DNA from: Arenicella sp.
Lineage (GTDB): Bacteria > Pseudomonadota > Gammaproteobacteria > Arenicellales > Arenicellaceae
Length of the DNA stretch: 10,544 bases
Assembly (NCBI GenBank): GCA_016763815.1
Contig: JAESTB010000300.1
Location: forward strand, 1-10,544
Direction: 5' to 3'
This document shows, piece after piece, positions 1 through 6,202 of the stretch. The translations under genes and the position numbers were made by a program. Within the stretch, counting starts at the first letter, position 1. Every line of letters begins with the position of its first letter. The notes beneath the pieces were generated by a model that saw nothing but the letters and a program-made list of their open reading frames with translations, was not told where the DNA came from and searched no databases.

Positions 1-107
1 ATGTTGAGTTGATTGCACCGATTGCGATGGAAGAAGGTCTTCGATTCGCTATTCGTGAAGGTGGCCGTACAGTTGGTGCGGGCGTTGTAGCAAAAATTAA
101 CGCTTAA
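1..107 (+). CDS. tuf: Elongation factor Tu, C-terminal end (5' truncated by window)
   Basis: The last 34 codons of EF-Tu, read from base 3 and ending at TAA (105-107). EF-Tu is the GTPase that carries aminoacyl-tRNA to the ribosomal A site. The visible residues are the end of beta-barrel domain 3, with the near-universal EF-Tu ending ([16 protein letters not shown]). The GTPase domain lies outside the window. The stop is 167 bp before rpsJ, which matches the str-S10 junction of many non-enteric gammaproteobacteria, where fusA-tuf precedes rpsJ. I see no strong intrinsic terminator after it, so read-through into the S10 operon is possible. Identification is firm; whether this is tufA or a second copy cannot be told. 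Confidence 0.96.
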
Positions 108-274
108 GGCGATATTGACTGATTTAACTCTTTGTTGCTGACGTTTTGAAGTATTACGCATTTACTTAGTGTATGATGCGCACCTCCAAAAACGTCAGAG
201 CATTGAGTTTGAAACATGTTTTGTTCGTTGTTGCGTAAGAAATTAGAAATATTTTATAAGGTTATAGGTTAACT
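108..274 (+). promoter_or_regulatory. tuf-rpsJ intergenic leader with candidate S10 promoter
   Basis: Non-coding spacer of 167 bp. The best -10 candidate is TATGAT (172-177), followed directly by a GC-rich stretch GCGCACC. A GC-rich discriminator is typical of growth-rate and ppGpp controlled ribosomal promoters. A good -35 is missing: TTGAAG (146-151) is 20 bp away, which is too far for an ideal sigma-70 site. If TATGAT is used, transcription would start near 184 and leave a leader of about 90 nt, shorter than the E. coli S10 leader where L4 acts. A 10-bp inverted repeat (138-147 with 189-198) brackets the candidate. The rpsJ ribosome site is a weak TAGG at 265-268. Confidence 0.4.
138..198. 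repeat. 10-bp perfect inverted repeat around the candidate S10 promoter
   Basis: CTGACGTTTT (138-147) and AAAACGTCAG (189-198) are exact reverse complements separated by 41 bp. A smaller inverted pair, CGCAT (157-161) and ATGCG (176-180), lies inside. Transcripts running in from tuf could form a nested hairpin. On DNA the arms could be a divided operator. No run of T follows the right arm, so it does not look like an intrinsic terminator. Confidence 0.6.
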
Positions 275-592
275 ATGAGCGTCGAAAATCAAAAAATTCG
301 CATTCGGCTTAAGGCTTTTGATCACCGCATGATCGATCGTTCGGCACAAGAAATTGTTGACACAGCAAAGCGCACAGGTGCGGTTGTTTGTGGACCGATT
401 CCGCTGCCGACTCGAATTGAGCGATTGACTCTTTTGCGTTCACCGCACGTGAACAAAACAGCACGAGATCAATTCGAAGTGCGCACACATAAGCGCATTG
501 TCGATATCGTTGAGCCAACTGACAAGACTGTAGACGCGCTTATGCGTCTTGACTTGGCCGCTGGTGTAGACGTTGAAATTAAGGTTAACTAG
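275..592 (+). CDS. rpsJ: 30S ribosomal protein S10 (NusE)
   Basis: S10 sits in the 30S head and, as NusE, pairs with NusB in transcription antitermination. The 105 residues match the 103-residue E. coli protein along their length. Clear signatures are IRIRLKAFDHR (8-18), GPIPLPTR (40-47), SPHVNK (56-61) and the end VDALMRLDLAAGVDVEI. Three positions differ from the usual gammaproteobacterial sequence: Cys39 where Arg precedes GPIPLPT, Ile48 in TRIER instead of TRKER, and Arg55 before SPHV. TRIER and RSPHV recall alphaproteobacterial S10. The start is supported by homology and a weak TAGG six bases upstream. It is the first gene of the S10 operon and ends in TAG, whose G begins a strong hairpin. 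Confidence 0.98.
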   Translation: MSVENQKIRIRLKAFDHRMIDRSAQEIVDTAKRTGAVVCGPIPLPTRIERLTLLRSPHVNKTARDQFEVRTHKRIVDIVEPTDKTVDALMRLDLAAGVDVEIKVN

Positions 593-618
593 TACTTATT
601 TGATTCTCAAGTAAGTAC
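592..618 (+). promoter_or_regulatory. Strong hairpin in the rpsJ-rplC spacer
   Basis: Bases 592-603 pair with 607-618 to give a 12-bp stem with one G-U wobble (599 with 611) and the loop TTC. The outer seven bases, GTACTTA and TAAGTAC, are exact complements. The stem begins at the last base of the rpsJ stop codon. No T run follows, so termination is unlikely. It may be an RNA processing or mRNA-stability element, or a protein binding site. The function is unknown; the complementarity is read directly. Confidence 0.7.
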
Positions 619-653
619 CTCTGGCCAAAACACTAAAAAGAGTTGATAGAAAA

Positions 654-1295
654 ATGTCACTTGGATTAATTGGACAAAAAATAGGCATGACACGCGTCTT
701 TCAAGAAGATGGTCGTTCAGTGCCTGTTACGGTAGTAGAAGTTGCTACTAACCGTGTCACACAAGTAAAAACAGTTGAAATTGACGGATATGAAGCCGTG
801 CAAGTTGCCAGTGGTGAGCGTCGTGCTAATCGCGTTCCTAAGGCATTGGCTGGTCACTACGCTAAGGCGAAGGTTGCACCAGGTACACGTATCACTGAAT
901 TCCGAATTTCAGCAGCGCAAGCAGAACTAGAAGTTGGTTCTGAAATTAATGTTGATCTGTTTGAAGTAGGCCAAAAAGTAGATGTTCAAGGCACATCAAT
1001 CGGTAAAGGTTTTGCCGGTGGTATTAAGCGTTGGGGTTTCGGTGGTTTGCGTGCGACTCACGGTGTGTCTGTATCGCATCGTTCGCTCGGTTCAACAGGT
1101 CAGTGTCAAGATCCAGGTAAAGTCTTCAAAGGCAAGAAAATGGGCGGACACATGGGTGCACGTAAACGTACTCAGCAAGGCTTGGAAGTAGTTCGAGTAG
1201 ATGCCGAGCGTAACGTTATTTTGGTTAAGGGCTCCGTGCCTGGATCAAAAGGCGGTAGCGTGATCATCAAACCTTCTGTTAAAGCTAAGAAGTAG
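654..1295 (+). CDS. rplC: 50S ribosomal protein L3
   Basis: L3 is an early assembly protein of the large subunit. It binds 23S rRNA near its 3' end and sends a loop toward the peptidyl-transferase centre. The 213 residues align with the 209-residue E. coli protein. Landmarks are GLIGQKIGMTR (4-14), GTSIGKGFAGG (113-123), KRWGF (125-129) and GQCQDPGKVFKGKKMGG (149-165). Gln152 matches E. coli Gln150, the glutamine methylated by PrmB, so the modification site is kept. The ribosome site is probably AAAAGAG (636-642), a rather long 11 bases from ATG. The stop TAG overlaps the AGGG that serves rplD. The N-terminus has two extra residues relative to E. coli. Confidence 0.98.
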   Translation: MSLGLIGQKIGMTRVFQEDGRSVPVTVVEVATNRVTQVKTVEIDGYEAVQVASGERRANRVPKALAGHYAKAKVAPGTRITEFRISAAQAELEVGSEINVDLFEVGQKVDVQGTSIGKGFAGGIKRWGFGGLRATHGVSVSHRSLGSTGQCQDPGKVFKGKKMGGHMGARKRTQQGLEVVRVDAERNVILVKGSVPGSKGGSVIIKPSVKAKK

Positions 1296-1304
1296 GGCGA
1301 TATC

Positions 1305-1907
1305 ATGGAATTAAAACAAAATAACGGTTCAGCTTTGAATGTGTCTGACGACGTATTTGGCGTTGAATACAACGAAAGCTTGATCCATCAAGCGGTTGTC
1401 GCTTATCAAGCGGGCGGCCGCCAAGGCACACGTAGCCAAAAGAACCGTTCTGCGGTCTCTGGTGGTGGTGCTAAACCTTGGCGTCAAAAAGGTACAGGCC
1501 GAGCTCGTGCCGGTACTTCGCGAAGCCCGATTTGGCGCGGTGGTGGTAAAACCTTCCCTGCCGCACCTCAAGATTTCTCGCAAAAGATGAATCGCAAAGC
1601 GTATAGAATTGCGATGCGTTCGATTTTGTCTGAGTTAGTTCGTCAAGATCGTCTGATTATTGCTGATGACTTCACCGTTGCTGAGCCTAAAACTAAGCAG
1701 CTAGTCGCCAGAATGGAGGAGATGAAAATCGAAGACGTATTAGTCGTAACGCATGAGTTTGATGAAAACTTGGCGTTGGCATCTCGTAACCTGTACCACG
1801 TTGGTATCTTAGAAGCTGTTGAGATCAATCCGGTCAGCCTAATCGGTTTCGATAAAGTCTTGATGACTTCAGCGGCTGTTAAGCAAATCGAGGAGACTTT
1901 CGCATGA
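1305..1907 (+). CDS. rplD: 50S ribosomal protein L4
   Basis: L4 lines the narrow part of the peptide exit tunnel. In E. coli it also represses its own S10 operon by acting on the rpsJ leader. The 200 residues match the usual 201. The extended tunnel loop carries the conserved PWRQKGTGRARAG (58-70) and SPIWRGGG (74-81), followed by SILSELVRQDRLI. The ribosome site AGGG (1294-1297) is embedded in the rplC stop. This is the only gene here ending in TGA, and that stop overlaps the rplW start as ATGA, which points to translational coupling. Whether the autoregulatory role holds here is open, because the leader before rpsJ is short. Confidence 0.98.
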   Translation: MELKQNNGSALNVSDDVFGVEYNESLIHQAVVAYQAGGRQGTRSQKNRSAVSGGGAKPWRQKGTGRARAGTSRSPIWRGGGKTFPAAPQDFSQKMNRKAYRIAMRSILSELVRQDRLIIADDFTVAEPKTKQLVARMEEMKIEDVLVVTHEFDENLALASRNLYHVGILEAVEINPVSLIGFDKVLMTSAAVKQIEETFA

Positions 1908-2236
1908 GCAAAAGTAAACATTATGGCGGCTCAGGGCTGTCAAAAGACGAATTGTATCAAGTGTTAGTGGCACCTATTGTTACCGAGAAAACCACACGCG
2001 CCGCCGAATTTCACGGCCAAGCTGTATTTCAAGTAGCTAATAGCGCCACACGCAATGACGTGAAAGCGGCAATTGAGCAAGCATTCGACGTTGAAGTTGA
2101 GTCAGTGAAGATCCTAAACGTTAAAGGTAAGACTAAACGTTTTGGCAAATCAATTGGCAAGCGTAATGATCGAAAAAAAGCATACATCCGCTTGAAAGAC
2201 GGCAGCGATATTGATTTCGCTGAGTTTCAAGCATAA
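1904..2236 (+). CDS. rplW: 50S ribosomal protein L23
   Basis: L23 lies at the tunnel exit and is the docking point for trigger factor and signal recognition particle. The 110-residue product is about ten residues longer than E. coli L23, with the excess in a polar, glycine/serine-rich N-terminal tail (1-13). The family core then follows: VLVAPIVTEKT (20-30), the segment VEVESVKILNVKGK, and IGKRNDRKKAYIRL. The start is supported by AGGAG (1891-1895) eight bases upstream and the 4-bp overlap with rplD; no other internal ATG would keep the core. The docking glutamate (E. coli Glu18, in the conserved VSEK motif) appears conserved in VTEK. Confidence 0.97.
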   Translation: MSKSKHYGGSGLSKDELYQVLVAPIVTEKTTRAAEFHGQAVFQVANSATRNDVKAAIEQAFDVEVESVKILNVKGKTKRFGKSIGKRNDRKKAYIRLKDGSDIDFAEFQA

Positions 2237-2254
2237 GACTGTAAGGTAAATAGA

Positions 2255-3079
2255 ATGGCATTGGTAAAGTTAAAACCTACCTCTCCGGGTCGTCGCGGCA
2301 CAGTACGTGTTGTTAATCCTGATTTGCACAAAGGTGAGCCGTTTAAGGCTCTACTTGAGTCAAAACGGGCGATAAGCGGACGTAACAATGTAGGTCGCAT
2401 CACTGTCCGTCATCGAGGTGGCGGTCACAAGCGTAAATATCGTGCTATAGATTTTCGTCGTAACAAAGATGCAATACCTGCAAAAGTAGAGCGTTTAGAG
2501 TACGACCCAAATCGAAGCGCACACTTAGCACTATTATTGTACGCCGATGGCGAACGTCGTTACATCTTGGCGCCGAAAGGCATCAAGGCTGACGATAAAG
2601 TAATCTCTGGCATCGATGCGCCAATCGCAACAGGTAACTGTTTGCCATTGCGCAACATTCCGGTAGGTTCGGTTGTACACAACGTGGAGTTGAAGCCAGA
2701 AAAAGGCGGCCAATTGGCTCGTTCTGCTGGCACCTCGATTCAAGTCGTTGGTAAAGAAGGCAAGTACGCTCAAATCCGTTTACGCTCTGGGGAAATGCGC
2801 AAGGTTCTTCTTGAATGTCGCGCAACCCTAGGCGAAGTCGGTAATTCAGAGCATTCTCTGCGTAAGTTAGGTAAAGCTGGCGCTAAGCGCTGGCGCGGTA
2901 TTCGCCCGACTGTTCGTGGTGTTGCTATGAATCCTGTAGATCACCCGCATGGTGGTGGTGAAGGCCGTACCTCTGGTGGTCGTCATCCGGTTTCGCCGAC
3001 TGGCGTGCCTACTAAGGGTTACCGTACTCGTTCAAACAAACGTAGCGATTCGATGATTGTTCGTCGTCGCAAGAAATAG
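2255..3079 (+). CDS. rplB: 50S ribosomal protein L2
   Basis: L2 is needed for subunit association and peptidyl-transferase activity. The 274 residues match the typical 273. Features include the N-terminal KLKPTSPGRRG (5-15), the RNA-binding RHRGGGHKRKYR (52-63), and the C-terminal block AMNPVDHPHGGGEGRTSGG (224-242). His230 there corresponds to the functionally critical E. coli His229. The very basic tail ends in RRRKK. The ribosome site TAAGG (2242-2246) is eight bases from ATG. The stop TAG is fused to GGGG, which makes the binding site for rpsS. Nothing is unusual. Confidence 0.99.
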   Translation: MALVKLKPTSPGRRGTVRVVNPDLHKGEPFKALLESKRAISGRNNVGRITVRHRGGGHKRKYRAIDFRRNKDAIPAKVERLEYDPNRSAHLALLLYADGERRYILAPKGIKADDKVISGIDAPIATGNCLPLRNIPVGSVVHNVELKPEKGGQLARSAGTSIQVVGKEGKYAQIRLRSGEMRKVLLECRATLGEVGNSEHSLRKLGKAGAKRWRGIRPTVRGVAMNPVDHPHGGGEGRTSGGRHPVSPTGVPTKGYRTRSNKRSDSMIVRRRKK

Positions 3080-3090
3080 GGGACTAGCTA

Positions 3091-3363
3091 ATGGCACGTT
3101 CAATTAAAAAAGGCCCATTCGTAGATCACCACCTATGGGCGAAAGTTGAGAAGGCAGCGACAGCACACGACCGCAAGCCTATCAAAACTTGGTCACGTCG
3201 TAGCATGATCATGCCGGAATTTGTCGGCTTGACTATTGCTGTACATAACGGTCGTCAACACATTCCAGTGTTGATTTCAGAAAATATGGTTGGACACAAG
3301 TTGGGTGAATTTTCACCAACTCGTACGTTCAGAGGCCATATTGCTGATAAGAAAGGTCGATAG
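3091..3363 (+). CDS. rpsS: 30S ribosomal protein S19
   Basis: S19 is in the 30S head, partners with S13 and contacts the A-site finger of 23S rRNA. The 90 residues compare with 92 in E. coli. Signatures are SIKKGPFVD (4-12), TWSRRSMI (33-40), IAVHNGRQH (49-57) and GHKLGEFSPTR (68-78). The C-terminus ends in DKKGR, slightly shorter than the lysine-rich E. coli tail. The ribosome site is AGGGG (3078-3082), eight bases from ATG and overlapping the rplB stop. Its own stop repeats the same TAGGGG arrangement for rplV. Confidence 0.98.
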   Translation: MARSIKKGPFVDHHLWAKVEKAATAHDRKPIKTWSRRSMIMPEFVGLTIAVHNGRQHIPVLISENMVGHKLGEFSPTRTFRGHIADKKGR

Positions 3364-3377
3364 GGGTTAACTAAATT

Positions 3378-3743
3378 ATGCAAGTTAAAGCTACTGCGAA
3401 AAATGTTCGCATCTCACCACAAAAAGCTCGTCTAGCCGTGGATCAAATCCGCGGCAAGTCAGTGTCACGTGCGTTAGAGATTCTTTCTTTCGGCGAGACC
3501 AAAGCGTCAAGCCTAGTATTGAAAACACTGGAGTCGGCTATTGCCAACGCTGAGCACAATGAAAGTGCAGACATCGATGAGTTGTTTGTCACTAAGTGCT
3601 TCGTTGACGAAGGTCCAACTATGAAGCGTATGCGTCCTCGAGCGAAAGGTCGTGCGTTCGGAATTTTGAAACGTTCTAGTCACATCACAGTTTCTGTGAG
3701 CGACGAACTAGGTGTCCACAGCGCCAGCAACGGAGGCCAATAA
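3378..3743 (+). CDS. rplV: 50S ribosomal protein L22
   Basis: L22 forms part of the exit tunnel through a long beta-hairpin and is a known site of macrolide resistance changes. The product is 121 residues against 110 in E. coli. The extra length is a C-terminal tail (about 110-121, ELGVHSASNGGQ). The hairpin region is recognisable as VDEGPTMKRMRPRAKGRA (76-93), followed by SSHITVSVSD. The Gly-Gly codons in the tail (GGAGGC) supply the strong GGAGG ribosome site for rpsC, so the extension may persist because it carries that signal. The upstream ribosome site is AGGGG (3362-3366), a longish 11 bases away. The stop is one base before rpsC. Confidence 0.97.
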   Translation: MQVKATAKNVRISPQKARLAVDQIRGKSVSRALEILSFGETKASSLVLKTLESAIANAEHNESADIDELFVTKCFVDEGPTMKRMRPRAKGRAFGILKRSSHITVSVSDELGVHSASNGGQ

Positions 3744-3744
3744 A

Positions 3745-4422
3745 ATGGGTCAAAACGTACATCCTAACGGTATGCGTTTAGGCATTGTTAAAGATTTCAA
3801 TGCCAAATGGTTTGCTGATAAAACTGACTACTCGAAGTTCTTATTGCAAGATCTGAAAGTTCGTGAATTTCTTGAAAAGAAGTTAAAGAACGCAGCGGTA
3901 AGCGACATTACGATTGAGCGTCCTGCGCAAAACATCAATGTAATTATTCATACAGCTCGCCCAGGTATTGTTATTGGTAAGAAAGGTGAAGATATTGATC
4001 GCATGCGTAAAGCAATTGCGGCCATGACTGGCCTGCCAACTCAAGTGTCGGTTGAAGAAATTCGCAAGCCTGAGATTGATTCTCAGCTAGTTGCCGACGG
4101 CATCTGTCAGCAACTTGAAAAACGCGTAATGTTCCGTCGTGCAATGAAGCGCTCTGTTCAATCAGCCATGCGGGCTGGTGCTCAAGGCGTCAAGGTAATG
4201 ATTTCGGGTCGTTTGAATGGTGCTGAGATTGCACGTTCAGAATGGTACCGCGAAGGTCGTGTGCCACTTCACACATTGCGTGCTGATATCGATTATGCAA
4301 CCAGCGAAGCATTGACTACTTACGGCATCATCGGTGTCAAAGTATGGATCTTCAAAGGCGAAATTTTCCAACCTGTGAATAGTGTAGCGTCTGACGACAA
4401 AGCTACGCCTGCCGCTAAATAG
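3745..4422 (+). CDS. rpsC: 30S ribosomal protein S3
   Basis: S3 lines the mRNA entry channel and is part of the ribosomal helicase. I chose the ATG at 3745, not the in-frame one at 3712. From 3745 the protein begins MGQNVHPNGMRLG as the family does, GGAGG (3732-3736) is eight bases upstream, and only one base separates it from the rplV stop. The product is 225 residues (E. coli 233). The KH-domain GxxG loop is GKKG (78-81). The helicase residues Arg131, Arg132 and Lys135 (in MFRRAMKR) sit at the same numbers as in E. coli. The C-terminus is a short, variable acidic/alanine tail. Confidence 0.98.
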   Translation: MGQNVHPNGMRLGIVKDFNAKWFADKTDYSKFLLQDLKVREFLEKKLKNAAVSDITIERPAQNINVIIHTARPGIVIGKKGEDIDRMRKAIAAMTGLPTQVSVEEIRKPEIDSQLVADGICQQLEKRVMFRRAMKRSVQSAMRAGAQGVKVMISGRLNGAEIARSEWYREGRVPLHTLRADIDYATSEALTTYGIIGVKVWIFKGEIFQPVNSVASDDKATPAAK

Positions 4423-4450
4423 CTCGCAGAGTATAGAGAGGTAGATAAAA

Positions 4451-4867
4451 ATGTTATTACCAAAACGTACCAAATTCCGCAAAGCGCATAAAGGGCGTAA
4501 CCGCGGATTAGCCACCACTGGTAACAAGGTGAGCTTCGGTGAATTCGGTTTGCAGTCAACCACACGCGGTCGTATGACCTCGCGTCAGATTGAGGCAGCA
4601 CGTAGAACAATTACTCGTCACATTAAACGTGGCGGTCGTGTTTGGATTCGTGTCTTTCCAGACAAGCCGGTTTCTAAGAAGCCATTGGAAACTAGAATGG
4701 GTAAAGGTAAAGGTAACCCCGAATTTTGGGTTATGGAAGTTAAGCCAGGTCAAATGCTTTATGAACTGCAAGGTGTTAGCGAAGAGCTAGCTCGCGAAGC
4801 ATTCACGTTAGCCGCTGCGAAGCTTCCGTTTAAATGTAAATTTGTTAAGCGTCAGGTAGGTGACTAA
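4451..4867 (+). CDS. rplP: 50S ribosomal protein L16
   Basis: L16 helps position tRNA in the A and P sites and organises the peptidyl-transferase region late in assembly. The 138 residues compare with 136 in E. coli. Conserved blocks are PKRTKFRKAHKGRNRG (4-19), IEAARRTITR (47-56), WIRVFPDKP (65-73) and RMGKGKGNPEFWV (82-94). Arg82 corresponds to E. coli Arg81, which is hydroxylated by the YcfD/RoxA oxygenase, so the target residue is present. The ribosome site GAGAGG (4436-4441) is nine bases from ATG. The stop TAA shares one base with the rpmC start, which suggests coupling. Confidence 0.98.
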   Translation: MLLPKRTKFRKAHKGRNRGLATTGNKVSFGEFGLQSTTRGRMTSRQIEAARRTITRHIKRGGRVWIRVFPDKPVSKKPLETRMGKGKGNPEFWVMEVKPGQMLYELQGVSEELAREAFTLAAAKLPFKCKFVKRQVGD

Positions 4868-5082
4868 TGGCTACTGAATCAAAAGCAGCGGTAATACGCG
4901 CAAAGTCAGCTACCGAGCTGAAAGACGAATTGGTTGAGCTTCGTAAAGAAGAATTCAGCCTTCGTATGAAAAGAGGCACTGGTCAACTTTCGGATACATC
5001 ACGGTTTAAGAAGATTCGTCGTGAAGTAGCTCGTATCAAGACTATCCTAAACGAGCAAGCTGCTACAGCTGCTCAAAGTTAG
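4867..5082 (+). CDS. rpmC: 50S ribosomal protein L29
   Basis: L29 is a small two-helix protein near the tunnel exit beside L23. The 71 residues exceed the 63 of E. coli. The family core starts at about residue 12 with AKSATELKDELVELRKEEFS and continues with the second helix RFKKIRREVARIKTILNE (46-63). The additions are an N-terminal stretch of about eight residues (MATESKAA) and a few alanine-rich residues at the end. The start overlaps the rplP stop (TAATG), and AGGTAGG lies just upstream within rplP. The stop TAG is followed by AGG, making the AGAGG site for rpsQ. Confidence 0.95.
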   Translation: MATESKAAVIRAKSATELKDELVELRKEEFSLRMKRGTGQLSDTSRFKKIRREVARIKTILNEQAATAAQS

Positions 5083-5093
5083 AGGTTATTGAA

Positions 5094-5357
5094 ATGACTG
5101 AAAATACTGGCGCTCGTAGCGTCGAAGGCAAAGTGGTAAGTAACAAAGGCGAAAAAACTATCTCAGTGATGGTTGAACGTCGTGAAAAGCACCCTTTGTG
5201 CGGCAAGTACATTCGTAAATCGACGAAGTTCTTGGCTCATGACGAAGAGAATGTGTGTGGCGAAGGCGACACTGTGATCATTGAAGAATGTCGTCCGCTG
5301 TCAAAGAATAAGTCTTGGCGCTTGGTTAAAGTTGTAGATAAAGCAGTTGTTGCTTAG
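5094..5357 (+). CDS. rpsQ: 30S ribosomal protein S17
   Basis: S17 is a primary 16S rRNA binder in the 30S body with an OB-like fold. The 87 residues compare with 84 in E. coli. Diagnostic segments are GKVVSNKGEKTISV (12-25), KHPLCGKYIRKSTKF (32-46), the turn CGEGDTV (55-61) and ECRPLSKNKSW (65-75). The ribosome site AGAGG (5081-5085) is eight bases from ATG and includes the rpmC stop. It is the last gene of the S10 operon in the classical arrangement. The next 57 bp is where E. coli has its spc promoter, but I find no convincing promoter here. Confidence 0.97.
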   Translation: MTENTGARSVEGKVVSNKGEKTISVMVERREKHPLCGKYIRKSTKFLAHDEENVCGEGDTVIIEECRPLSKNKSWRLVKVVDKAVVA

Positions 5358-5414
5358 TCCACTTCGTTAATCAATCATAAGAATTTAAGCACTGAATAGA
5401 ATTGGAGTAACCCC

Positions 5415-5783
5415 ATGATTCAAATGCAAAGTATTTTAGAAGTAGCTGATAACAGCGGTGCACGTAAAGTAATGTGTATTAAAGTTCTTGGTGGCTCTAA
5501 GCGACGTTACGCCGGTATCGGCGACGTTATTAAAGTAAGTGTTAGAGAAGCACTTCCTAACTCACGTGTTAAGAAGGGTGCTGTGTATGACGCAGTTATC
5601 GTTCGCACTCGTAAAGGTGTTCGTCGTCCAGATGGTTCAGTGATCCGTTTTGATAAGAACGCTGCGGTTATCTTGAACGCTTCAAGACAGCCTATGGGTA
5701 CTCGTATCTTTGGCCCAGTAACTCGAGAGTTACGTGGCGACAACTTTATGAAGATCGTTTCATTAGCACCAGAAGTGCTATAA
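5415..5783 (+). CDS. rplN: 50S ribosomal protein L14
   Basis: L14 binds 23S rRNA at the subunit interface, contributes to intersubunit bridges and is the docking site for the silencing factor RsfS. The 122 residues match the usual 122-123. The signature ADNSGARKVMCIKVLGGS spans residues 11-28. RRYAGIGDVIK (30-40), GVRRPDGSVIRFD (68-80) and GTRIFGPVTREL (95-106) follow, and the ending SLAPEVL is standard. The ribosome site GGAG (5404-5407) lies seven bases upstream. It is the first gene of the spc group. Confidence 0.98.
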   Translation: MIQMQSILEVADNSGARKVMCIKVLGGSKRRYAGIGDVIKVSVREALPNSRVKKGAVYDAVIVRTRKGVRRPDGSVIRFDKNAAVILNASRQPMGTRIFGPVTRELRGDNFMKIVSLAPEVL

Positions 5784-5808
5784 GCGATTGTCAGAATAGG
5801 CTAAGACT

Positions 5809-6123
5809 ATGAACAAGATTAAAAAAGGCGATCAAGTGATCGTAGTATCAGGACGCGACAAGGGTAAAACGGGAGCAATTCTTCAGAATATGGAAGATGG
5901 TCGCGCCTTGGTTAATGATATTCAGTTGGTTAAAAAGCACGTTAAAGCTAACCCTATGGCGGGCGTGACGGGCGGCATCATCTCTAAAGAGGCGCCAATC
6001 CAACTATCAAACGTTGCAATCTTAAATCCTACAACCAACAAAGCGGACAAAGTGCGCATTGAAGGCGAAGGCAAAGATAAGCACCGTGTATTCAAATCAG
6101 ATGGAAGTAAAATAGACGCGTAA
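5809..6123 (+). CDS. rplX: 50S ribosomal protein L24
   Basis: L24 is one of the assembly-initiating proteins of the large subunit and sits near the tunnel exit. Its length of 104 residues equals that of E. coli. The KOW motif is visible as KGDQVIVVSGRDKGKTG (6-22). NLVKKH-like LVKKHVKANP (40-49), GGIISKEAPIQLSNVAI (55-71) and the C-terminal HRVFKSDGSKI follow. The ribosome site is TAGG (5797-5800), eight bases from ATG. The 41-bp spacer after the stop contains one arm of a possible fold around the rplE start. Confidence 0.97.
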   Translation: MNKIKKGDQVIVVSGRDKGKTGAILQNMEDGRALVNDIQLVKKHVKANPMAGVTGGIISKEAPIQLSNVAILNPTTNKADKVRIEGEGKDKHRVFKSDGSKIDA

Positions 6124-6135
6124 GCGCATCTACGA

Positions 6136-6202
6136 TACTTACTTCCACTAAAAGGTATAAAACAATGAAAAGAATGCAAGAACATTACGTGAAGAACGTA
6201 GT
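6136..6202 (+). promoter_or_regulatory. Candidate S8-type translational control fold around the rplE start
   Basis: Bases 6136-6148 (TACTTACTTCCAC) can pair with 6189-6200 (GTGAAGAACGTA). Ten of twelve positions match, with A-A and T-C mismatches and one bulged C at 6146. The loop would hold the AAAGG ribosome site (6151-6155) and the rplE ATG. In E. coli, S8 represses the spc operon by binding mRNA at the start of rplE, the homologous place. A competing 7-bp hairpin (6184-6190 with 6196-6202, loop GAAGA) shares the right arm. The pairing is seen; binding by S8 is inferred. Confidence 0.35.

Noticed and set aside
212..221. AAACATGTTT palindrome in the rpsJ leader
   Set aside because: A single 10-bp AT-rich palindrome with no second copy nearby is expected by chance at this length.
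3712..3744. In-frame upstream ATG giving S3 an 11-residue extension
   Set aside because: It lies inside rplV, lacks a good ribosome site, and the family start MGQNVHPNG at 3745 has GGAGG at proper spacing.
4237..4610. Two overlapping minus-strand frames of about 100 codons over rpsC and rplP
   Set aside because: Both run antisense to well-identified ribosomal genes and show no protein family features.
5350..5402. Possible spc promoter between rpsQ and rplN, where E. coli has one
   Set aside because: TTGCTT (5350-5355) has no good -10 at 16-18 bp, and TAGAAT (5397-5402) overlaps the rplN ribosome site without a fitting -35.
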